DNA of 53,138 bases from positions 1 through 53,138 of the forward strand of contig JAHEHE010000008.1 of the NCBI GenBank assembly GCA_024644725.1, read 5' to 3'. This stretch comes from Flavobacteriaceae bacterium. Its GTDB lineage: Bacteria; Bacteroidota; Bacteroidia; Flavobacteriales; Flavobacteriaceae. A program made the translations under genes and the position numbers. Of this stretch, positions 46,678 through 53,138 are shown in pieces. Each line of letters starts with the position of its first letter. Position 1 is the stretch's first letter. The notes beneath the pieces are model-generated. The model was not told the origin of the DNA. It worked only from the letters and a program-made list of their open reading frames with translations, and did no database searches.

Positions 46678-46685
46678 TAAATATA
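46678..46685 (-). promoter_or_regulatory. Candidate -7 element of the DUF3604 operon
   Basis: TATATTTA on the - strand matches TAnnTTTG in all but the last base. There is no -33 TTTG at the usual distance. It predicts a start near 46673, which would place the centre of the palindrome at 46708-46721 at about -41.5. Confidence 0.4.
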
Positions 46686-46707
46686 ACTAATTTTCAGCAA
46701 TTCATTT

Positions 46708-46721
46708 TTGATTCAAATCAA
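46708..46721. promoter_or_regulatory. Perfect FNR/Crp-type palindrome TTGATTCAAATCAA
   Basis: TTGAT-TCAA-ATCAA is an exact match to TTGATnnnnATCAA, the consensus known for FNR. Additional half-sites follow: ATCAA at 46721-46725 and TTGAT at 46737-46741. It lies 53 bases upstream of the first DUF3604 gene and 63 bases upstream of rdgB, which diverges. Because the operon encodes its own Crp/Fnr regulator, this is the best candidate operator. Confidence 0.6.
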
Positions 46722-46763
46722 TCAAATTTTGAATAATTGATCCTCTCCCAAACCGGGTTTCGT

Positions 46764-46771
46764 TATTTTTG
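46764..46771 (+). promoter_or_regulatory. Putative -7 element of rdgB
   Basis: TATTTTTG matches TAnnTTTG exactly and ends 13 bases before the ATG. A TTG at 46737-46739, 24 bases upstream, could be a loosely spaced -33 element. Confidence 0.45.
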
Positions 46772-46784
46772 TCTAAAACTTTTC

Positions 46785-47363
46785 ATGAAACTCGTTTTTG
46801 CAACAAACAACAGGCATAAACTGGAGGAGATAAGGGCCCTGGTCTCTGATTCCATTCATATTGTCGGGCTGCATGACATAGGTTGTCACGATGAAATCGA
46901 AGAAACCGAAACCACCCTCGAAGGCAATGCGAAAATCAAGTCGGACTATGTTCATGATAAATTCGATCTCAATTGCTTTGCAGATGATACCGGACTTGAA
47001 GTAGAAGCTTTAGAAGGAGCGCCAGGGGTTTATTCGGCAAGATATGCCGGCGAAAACGCTTCCTTTCAGGATAATGTGGACAAGCTTCTTGACAACTTAA
47101 AGGATGAAGATAATCGAAAAGCCCGGTTCAGAACCGTCATTTCACTCATATTGGGCGAGCAACAGTACTTTTTCGAAGGGATCTGTGAGGGTGAGATCAC
47201 CCGGGAAATGCATGGTGAAAAAGGCTTTGGATACGACCCGATCTTCAGGCCCTTGGGAAGCGAGCTGACTTTTGCCGAGATGAGCATGGATGAAAAGGGG
47301 CGAATTTCGCACAGGGGAAAAGCGACCGAAAAACTAATCGCCTTTTTAAATAAACATTCTTAA
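46785..47363 (+). CDS. rdgB: Non-canonical purine NTP pyrophosphatase (RdgB/HAM1)
   Basis: A house-cleaning enzyme (192 aa) that hydrolyses ITP, dITP and XTP to monophosphates. The N-terminal KLVFATNNRHKLEEI binds substrate; FADDTGLEVEAL and GAPGVYSARYAGE hold metal-binding acids; GFGYDPIF and the final SHRGKA are hallmarks. The start is MKLVFATNN (46785); an upstream ATG lies outside the conserved fold and before the promoter element. It ends 16 bases before the convergent parC gene. Confidence 0.97.
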   Translation: MKLVFATNNRHKLEEIRALVSDSIHIVGLHDIGCHDEIEETETTLEGNAKIKSDYVHDKFDLNCFADDTGLEVEALEGAPGVYSARYAGENASFQDNVDKLLDNLKDEDNRKARFRTVISLILGEQQYFFEGICEGEITREMHGEKGFGYDPIFRPLGSELTFAEMSMDEKGRISHRGKATEKLIAFLNKHS

Positions 47364-47379
47364 CTTCTGCAGGTTTGGG

Positions 47380-50052
47380 TTAAAAGAGAGTGATCTGATT
47401 GCCGCTGGTTCCTTCGGCCGTATCGTCTGAACTTTCATCGCTGCTATTAGGGGTGTCATCGCTGCCCTTCGGAGCTGGATCACTGTCATTCTCACTTTGC
47501 GATTTTCCGTTGTCAACGATCTCTTCTTCTACGACTTCCACCTCGTTCATTTCGGGCTCCTCATAGGGCAGGGGATCAAGTAAATTTATGTCCCTAATTT
47601 TATCTTTAGATAATTGATTTCCAAGCGCCTTAATACCTTTTATTGAAATAAATTCTTCAAAATTAATTATTTCGTTTTCGAGGTCTTTCTTGTAGTATAT
47701 GACTTCGGCGACGGGTCGGTAATCCATGGCGACAATCATGAGTTTGGAGTCGTCATGATCCGTTATGAATTTTTCTTCTTTGTCCGGGTGCTCGACCATG
47801 AACCGTTTGACATAGTACTTCACTCTTTCCCCATCGAAATAGACCACAGAAATGGGTTTGTTCGGTATCCACTTTTCCAGAACGATCATATCGTTGTCAA
47901 AATGAGTATTGAGATTGGGAATAATTGTTTTGAGCTGCCCTTTTTGATTGATGATCAAGAGGCGGTCATCTGCAGTGAACTCACCGATCAGATCTCCTCT
48001 GTTGTCTACATTAAGGCGCTGAACAGTCTCGTCGAACCATATCTTTCGGGGCTTCAGCGTCGAAATTCCTTTTTCCTTGAGTTCGATTTTTTTAACCGGG
48101 TGTTTGGTGACAAGATTTCCACGAACCCCTCTTCCCTTGATGGCCAATTCCGCCAGGTCGATGTCCCATTTGAGTTTTTTGATACTGCCCACTGCCCTGA
48201 GGTTAACTGTGATCACCTCAGCTTCTCCGTTCGGGTTGGCGGTGAAATAAAGGACTTTTGATCCCTTGTGTCCTGTGGTTAAGTCATATTCGCGATCGCG
48301 GGTGATGCTGGTCACAGCAAATCGTTTCATAAACGACGCACCTGATTTTCCATCCTTGTAAACCATATTGTAAATGGTCCGTTTGTCTTTTTTCTTGAAG
48401 ACGGCTGCGTGAATGATGTTTTTGCCCACAAAGGTTTTGCTGTCCACTTTGGTCACGATCATCTTACCATCACTCCGAAAAACGATGATATCGTCGATAT
48501 CCGCACAATCCGTGACGTATTCATCTCGCCTCAGGGAAGTTCCTATAAAGCCTTCCTTTCGGTTTATGTAGAGTTTCGAATTTCTGAGGACGACCTTAGT
48601 CGCAACAATGTCTTCAAAAAGTTTCAGCTCCGTACGGCGCGTCTTGTCCTTGCCAAATTTTTCTTTCAGTTTTTTGAAATAGTCAATGGCATATTCGACA
48701 AGATTGTCCAGATGCGACTTGACCTCAGCGATTTTTTCCTCGAGGCTTTCAATCAACTGTTTTGCTTTGTCGATGTCGAATTTGGAGATCTTTTTGATGC
48801 GAATCTCAGTCAGTTTGACGATGTCCTCTTCGGTCACAGGCCTCTTAAGATGCTTTATATGCGGTTTCAGGCCCTTGTCAATGGCTTTGATCACGCCTTC
48901 CCAGGTTTCTTCTTCTTCGATGTCCCTGTATATTCGGTTCTCAATGAAGATGCGCTCCAAAGAAGCGAAATGCCATTGCTCCTCCAGTTCTCCCAGTTTG
49001 ATCTCCAGTTCTTGTTTCAGAAGCTCAACCGTGTGATCGGTTGAATAGCGAAGGGCATCTTTGACTCCAATGAAGACCGGTTTATGCTCCTGGATGATGC
49101 AGCAGATTGGAGAGACAGAAACCTCGCAGTTGGTGAAGGCGTACAAGGCATCTATCGTTTTATCCGGGGATACGCCAGAAGGCAAGTGGATCAGGATTTC
49201 AACATCCTTGGCTGTGTTGTCCTCGATTTTTTTGATCTTGATCTTGCCTTTGTCATTGGCTTTTAAGACCGAATCGATCAGGGAAGCAGTGGTCGTCCCG
49301 TAGGGTATTTCGGTAACCACCAGAGTCGATTTATCCAGCTGTGATATTTTGGCGCGAATCCTTACTTTTCCCCCTCGCTTGCCATCATTGTAATTGCTCA
49401 CATCGGCAATTCCACCCGTAAGAAAATCAGGATAAATCGTAAAACTCTGTCCTTTGAGGATCTTTATGGAGGCCTGAATCAACTCGTTGAAATTGTGAGG
49501 CAGAATTTTGGTCGAAAGCCCAACAGCGATTCCTTCGGCTCCCTGTGCCAAAAGAAGCGGGAACTTGACCGGAAGGTCAATCGGTTCTTTGCGCCTTCCG
49601 TCATACGATGCCTGCCATTCTGTAGTTTTTGGGTTGAATACGACCTCGAGAGCGAATTTGGACAGCCTGGCTTCGATATAACGCGAAGCTGCGGCTCGGT
49701 CCCCGGTAAGGATGTTTCCCCAGTTTCCTTGCATGTCGATGAGAAGTTCCTTCTGTCCGAGCTGAACCATCGCATCAGCAATGCTGGCGTCCCCGTGCGG
49801 GTGATACTGCATCGTATGCCCGACCAGATTTGCAACTTTGTTGTAGCGCCCGTCATCAAGGTCCTTCATGGACTGCATGATCCTTCTCTGAACAGGCTTG
49901 AAACCGTCATTGATTCCCGGGACGGCACGTTCCAGGATCACGTAGGAGGCATAATCCAAAAACCAGTCTTCATACATCCCGGTTATCTTGGTTATCGTAT
50001 CTCCGTTCCGTTCGTTCTCAGGTGGGAAATGTTGGTCTTCGTGCTCCGCCAT
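47380..50052 (-). CDS. parC: Topoisomerase IV subunit A
   Basis: The DNA-cutting subunit of topoisomerase IV (890 aa), which unlinks daughter chromosomes. The catalytic tyrosine is Tyr125 in ASRYIEARL. The quinolone region reads HPHGDASIADAMV, with Ala at the position of E. coli ParC Ser80; I believe this is normal in this phylum, not acquired resistance. No GyrA box is present in the C-terminal part, in contrast to GyrA at 3502-6024. The last 70 residues are a low-complexity Asp/Glu/Ser tail. It lies 20 bases after parE, forming a parE-parC operon. Confidence 0.94.
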   Translation of the reverse strand: MAEHEDQHFPPENERNGDTITKITGMYEDWFLDYASYVILERAVPGINDGFKPVQRRIMQSMKDLDDGRYNKVANLVGHTMQYHPHGDASIADAMVQLGQKELLIDMQGNWGNILTGDRAAASRYIEARLSKFALEVVFNPKTTEWQASYDGRRKEPIDLPVKFPLLLAQGAEGIAVGLSTKILPHNFNELIQASIKILKGQSFTIYPDFLTGGIADVSNYNDGKRGGKVRIRAKISQLDKSTLVVTEIPYGTTTASLIDSVLKANDKGKIKIKKIEDNTAKDVEILIHLPSGVSPDKTIDALYAFTNCEVSVSPICCIIQEHKPVFIGVKDALRYSTDHTVELLKQELEIKLGELEEQWHFASLERIFIENRIYRDIEEEETWEGVIKAIDKGLKPHIKHLKRPVTEEDIVKLTEIRIKKISKFDIDKAKQLIESLEEKIAEVKSHLDNLVEYAIDYFKKLKEKFGKDKTRRTELKLFEDIVATKVVLRNSKLYINRKEGFIGTSLRRDEYVTDCADIDDIIVFRSDGKMIVTKVDSKTFVGKNIIHAAVFKKKDKRTIYNMVYKDGKSGASFMKRFAVTSITRDREYDLTTGHKGSKVLYFTANPNGEAEVITVNLRAVGSIKKLKWDIDLAELAIKGRGVRGNLVTKHPVKKIELKEKGISTLKPRKIWFDETVQRLNVDNRGDLIGEFTADDRLLIINQKGQLKTIIPNLNTHFDNDMIVLEKWIPNKPISVVYFDGERVKYYVKRFMVEHPDKEEKFITDHDDSKLMIVAMDYRPVAEVIYYKKDLENEIINFEEFISIKGIKALGNQLSKDKIRDINLLDPLPYEEPEMNEVEVVEEEIVDNGKSQSENDSDPAPKGSDDTPNSSDESSDDTAEGTSGNQITLF

Positions 50053-50072
50053 AGTCAGCAGTTCGGTTTTGG

Positions 50073-51941
50073 TCAGGCTGTCGCAGCCGGTTCTTCAATA
50101 AGGTCGAGTTCGACCTTCAGGTTATTTATGATAAATTTTTGACGCTCCGGGGTGTTTTTTCCCATGTAGAAATCCAATAGTTTCTCAATGGAGGTTTCCT
50201 TGCTGAGCATCACGGGGTCGAGACGTATGTCATTGCCGATGAAATGGGCGAATTCGTCTGGAGATATCTCTCCCAGTCCTTTGAACCGGGTGACTTCGGG
50301 TTTGCCTTTGAGTTTTTTAATCGCCTTTTGCTTTTCTGTTTCCGAGTAGCAGTAATGGGTGACATTTTTGTCCCGCACCCGAAACAGGGGTGTTTCGAGA
50401 ATGTAGAGATGTCCTTCTTTGATCACTTCGGGAAAGAATTGAAGGAAGAAGGTAATGAGAAGTAAACGGATGTGCATGCCGTCAACATCGGCGTCCGTTG
50501 CGATCACGATGTTGTTATATCTCAAATTCTCGATGCCGTCTTCAATGTTGAGGGCCGCCTGTAGCAAATTGAATTCCTCGTTCTCGTAGACGATCTTTTT
50601 CGTAAGCCCATAGGAATTCAAAGGCTTCCCTTTCAGGCTGAACACCGCCTGGGTATTGACATTTCGAGACTTGGTGATCGAGCCGCTCGCAGAATCCCCT
50701 TCAGTGATGAAAAGCGTGCTGTCGAGCCGGTCATTGGCTTTCATGTTGTTCAGGTGAATACGGCAGTCTCGCAGCTTTTTGTTGTGCAAACTTGCCTTTT
50801 TTGCCCTTTCCCGTGCAATTTTTCGAATCCCGGACAGCTCCTTTCTTTCCTTTTCGGCCTGAAGGATTTTTTTCTGGATCTTCTCGGCCGCTTCGGGGTT
50901 CCGGTGCAGGTAATTGTCCAATCGCGTCTTGACGAAGTCGTTTATAAAGGTTCGTACCGTGGGGAGATCGCCTCCCATTTCAGTGGAACCCAGCTTGGTT
51001 TTGGTCTGGCTCTCAAAAACGGGCTCCATCACCTTGATGCTTATGGCAGAAACAATGGATTTGCGAATGTCCGAGGCGTCAAAGTTTTTCCCGAAAAATT
51101 CGCGAATTGTTTTGACAAGGGCCTCCCGGAAAGCATTTTGGTGTGTTCCTCCCTGGGTTGTGTTTTGTCCGTTGACAAACGAATGATATTCTTCGCTGTA
51201 CTGCTGCTTGCTGTAGGTGAGTGCCACCTCGATATCATTATCCATCAAGTGGATAATCGGGAAAAGCTTGGCGTCTTCCGAAATATTCTCGTTGAGCAGG
51301 TCTTTGAGACCATTTTCCGACCGGTATTTTTCTCCGTTGAAAATGATTGTCAGGCCTGTGTTCAGGTAGACGTAGTTCTTGATCATCTTCTCGATGTACT
51401 CGTTGCGGAACTTGTAATGTGGAAAGATGCTGGTGTCGGGAACAAAAGTCACTTTGGTCCCTTTGCGATTAGTGGTCTTCTCTGTAGGAGGATCATTCAC
51501 CAGGTTGCCCTGTTCGAATTCTGCAGTTTTCACCTTTCCATCGCGCATCGACTGCACTTTGAAATGGGCCGAAAGGGCATTCACGGCTTTTGTGCCTACA
51601 CCGTTCAGTCCTACTGATTTTTTAAACGCCTTGGAGTCGTATTTTCCACCCGTGTTCATTTTGGAAACCACGTCGACGACCTTGCCCAGCGGGATCCCAC
51701 GACCGTAATCTCGAATGGTTACCTGGTCCTTTCTCACTGAGACCTCGATGGTCTTGCCGGCTCCCATCACATACTCATCTATCGAATTGTCTAGGACTTC
51801 CTTGATCAGGATGTAAATGCCATCATCGTGAGCAGAACCGTCCCCCAGCTTTCCGATGTACATACCGGGTCTCATCCGTATATGCTCTTTCCAATCGAGC
51901 GAGCGGATGTTCTCTTCGGTATATGAAGTCTGGCCTGACAT
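50073..51941 (-). CDS. parE: Topoisomerase IV subunit B
   Basis: The ATPase subunit of topoisomerase IV (622 aa). The GHKL ATP-binding domain is clear ([43 protein letters not shown]), then the transducer, and the TOPRIM domain with EGDSASG, plus the [10 protein letters not shown] metal site. The length is shorter than many GyrB, and it is paired with parC just downstream, which supports ParE over GyrB. The parE start is 160 bases from the divergent pssA gene. Confidence 0.95.
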   Translation of the reverse strand: MSGQTSYTEENIRSLDWKEHIRMRPGMYIGKLGDGSAHDDGIYILIKEVLDNSIDEYVMGAGKTIEVSVRKDQVTIRDYGRGIPLGKVVDVVSKMNTGGKYDSKAFKKSVGLNGVGTKAVNALSAHFKVQSMRDGKVKTAEFEQGNLVNDPPTEKTTNRKGTKVTFVPDTSIFPHYKFRNEYIEKMIKNYVYLNTGLTIIFNGEKYRSENGLKDLLNENISEDAKLFPIIHLMDNDIEVALTYSKQQYSEEYHSFVNGQNTTQGGTHQNAFREALVKTIREFFGKNFDASDIRKSIVSAISIKVMEPVFESQTKTKLGSTEMGGDLPTVRTFINDFVKTRLDNYLHRNPEAAEKIQKKILQAEKERKELSGIRKIARERAKKASLHNKKLRDCRIHLNNMKANDRLDSTLFITEGDSASGSITKSRNVNTQAVFSLKGKPLNSYGLTKKIVYENEEFNLLQAALNIEDGIENLRYNNIVIATDADVDGMHIRLLLITFFLQFFPEVIKEGHLYILETPLFRVRDKNVTHYCYSETEKQKAIKKLKGKPEVTRFKGLGEISPDEFAHFIGNDIRLDPVMLSKETSIEKLLDFYMGKNTPERQKFIINNLKVELDLIEEPAATA

Positions 51942-52101
51942 GAAGTATCTGGATTAAGTAGCGTTGCTAATGTAATAATTACGGTCAAAAAATAAAAAAC
52001 CCTCTGCAATAGTTATTAACACAATAATTAAGAATAGAACAGGGAATAGGAATCGATATCGTTCTTATTTTACTAATTTTACCGAAAGCGAAAATCATTT
52101 C

Positions 52102-52860
52102 ATGAAAAAGCACATTCCGAACCTTTTTACACTTCTGAATTTGTTTTCCGGAATGCTGGCGATTTTAATGGCCTGCTCGGATCGTCTGGTTGCTGCAGCT
52201 GGTTTTGTTCTTCTGGGAATTTTCTTCGATTTCTTCGATGGTTTTTTTGCTCGTAAACTCAACGTTCAGGGAGAGCTCGGAAAACAGCTCGATTCTCTTG
52301 CGGATGTGGTGACTTCGGGTGTCGTTCCGGGAATCATCATGTTTCAGCTTTTGCTTCAAACGGCTCGCAGCAGTTGGTTCATGGAACTCAGTTGTGAAGA
52401 GGGGAGTTGGAGTACCTTTGATGAGACCTTCTATTATTTCATTCCCTTTGCAGGGCTTTTGATCACCCTGGCCGCTGCCTACAGGTTGGCAAATTTCAAT
52501 ATAGACGAAAGACAGACAGATTCCTTCATCGGATTGCCCACACCAGCATTCGCAATTTTTGTGATCTCACTTCCCCTGATACTGGCCTATGATGAAAGCA
52601 GTTTTTTAGCGGGATGGATTCAAAACACCTATGTTCTGATAGCAATCACTCTGGCAGGTTGCTACCTGATGAATGCGAATATCCCGTTGTTCTCCCTAAA
52701 GTTCAAATCCTACGGCTGGAAGGGCAATGAGTTTCCCTATGTTTTTCTTGTCTTGTCGGCTCTTCTTTTGTTTGTTTTCAATCTGGTTGGGGTTCCCCTG
52801 ATCATCCTGCTCTATGTGTTGATGTCCTTGATTCAGAACCGGGTTGTGAAAATAGATTGA
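52102..52860 (+). CDS. pssA: CDP-diacylglycerol-serine O-phosphatidyltransferase
   Basis: A membrane enzyme (252 aa) that makes phosphatidylserine, the precursor of phosphatidylethanolamine. It has the complete CDP-alcohol phosphotransferase motif DGx2ARx8Gx3Dx3D: Asp46-Gly47, Ala50-Arg51, Gly60, Asp64 and Asp68. About six to eight membrane helices follow. The length and the start MKKHIPNLFTLLNLFSG match the type II PssA seen in Bacteroidota and Firmicutes. Upstream TAATTTTA is a near match to a -7 element. Confidence 0.95.
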   Translation: MKKHIPNLFTLLNLFSGMLAILMACSDRLVAAAGFVLLGIFFDFFDGFFARKLNVQGELGKQLDSLADVVTSGVVPGIIMFQLLLQTARSSWFMELSCEEGSWSTFDETFYYFIPFAGLLITLAAAYRLANFNIDERQTDSFIGLPTPAFAIFVISLPLILAYDESSFLAGWIQNTYVLIAITLAGCYLMNANIPLFSLKFKSYGWKGNEFPYVFLVLSALLLFVFNLVGVPLIILLYVLMSLIQNRVVKID

Positions 52861-52893
52861 ATTGAGGCATTTGAAAAGATGTCTGGAGAACAC

Positions 52894-52928
52894 AAAAAAA
52901 CCGGGACATGAAACAAATCACATCCCGG
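52894..52928 (-). terminator. Terminator of the gene at the right edge
   Basis: On the - strand, CCGGGATGTG pairs with CATGTCCCGG (10 bp) around an 8-base loop, followed by seven T. Two of the pairs are G-U on the - strand but would be A-C mismatches in + strand RNA, so the hairpin serves the leftward gene and not pssA. Confidence 0.85.
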
Positions 52929-52977
52929 GTATTTGAACTATTTTTCTGTAGAAATTGACCTTTCGGTCGCTGTTAAA

Positions 52978-53138
52978 TTATTCTTTGGGCTTAAAAGAGA
53001 AATGCTGGCCTCCAATTGAAGCTTCAAACATGAGTCCTCCACTCGTTTGTGTAAAAACGGCAATACCATCTTTAAAGGCTACATCCACAGATCCGCCTTC
53101 AGTAATAGCCACGGCTGAAGCTTGCCCGTCGAATTTGA
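52978..53138 (-). CDS. Partial gene (3' end), possible YSC84/SYLF-type lipid-binding protein
   Basis: An open frame enters from the right edge and stops at TAA (52978-52980), giving the last 53 residues of a protein. It reads GSVDVAFKDGIAVFTQTSGG, then LMFEASIGGQHFSFKPKE at the C-terminus. The Gly-Gly-Leu-Met and EASIGGQ pattern recalls the C-terminal end of bacterial SYLF/YSC84 (Las17-binding) domains, but with so little sequence this is tentative. Good coding character and a matching terminator downstream support a real gene. Confidence 0.55.
   Translation of the reverse strand, partial: KFDGQASAVAITEGGSVDVAFKDGIAVFTQTSGGLMFEASIGGQHFSFKPKE

Noticed and set aside
46737-46784. Extended start of rdgB at 46737
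   Set aside because: That stretch includes the -7 element TATTTTTG and is outside the conserved RdgB fold, which starts at MKLVFATNN.

Overview
The window reads as a chromosomal segment of a marine-type member of Bacteroidota, most likely the class Flavobacteriia. Supporting signs are many putative promoters with the Bacteroidota -7 element TAnnTTTG, start codons that mostly lack a Shine-Dalgarno sequence, several short-signal lipoproteins (two with acid residues right after the lipobox Cys), the long form of HisG, a bifunctional HisB, a CCC-motif membrane protein and DUF3604 proteins. Coding density is very high. No gene-free stretch exceeds 300 bases. I saw no tRNA, rRNA, CRISPR array, insertion sequence or prophage gene.

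Layout. 1-7.4 kb: HdeD-like membrane protein, clpC, divergent gyrA and a secreted TPR protein, bounded by two strong hairpin terminators. 7.4-17.1 kb: murein-peptide NlpC/P60 peptidase, thiolase, a 7TM-HD phosphodiesterase, an S10 carboxypeptidase, a penicillin-binding-like serine hydrolase, lysA and pepT. 17.1-21.1 kb: two unknown lipoproteins, an Asp-box beta-propeller and a patatin phospholipase. 21.1-28.8 kb: a complete histidine operon, hisGDCBHAFIE, led by an unannotated His-rich leader peptide and an attenuator, and closed by a thioesterase gene. 28.8-38.2 kb: HAD phosphatase, typA, an FKBP/calcium-repeat lipoprotein, a cysteine desulfurase, small membrane proteins, pcm, sseA, nadC and rlmH.

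38.3-46.7 kb is the most unusual part: six same-strand, tightly packed genes encoding three exported DUF3604 (PHP-like, probably metal-dependent) proteins, a Crp/Fnr regulator, a membrane-anchored parvulin isomerase and a HupE/UreJ-type membrane protein. A perfect TTGATnnnnATCAA palindrome lies in front of the first gene, at the distance expected for a class II Crp/Fnr activator site. I read it as a self-regulated system for building and using exported metalloenzymes of unknown substrate.

46.7-53.1 kb: rdgB, the parE-parC topoisomerase IV operon, pssA, and the 3' end of a gene that runs off the window edge, possibly of the YSC84/SYLF type.
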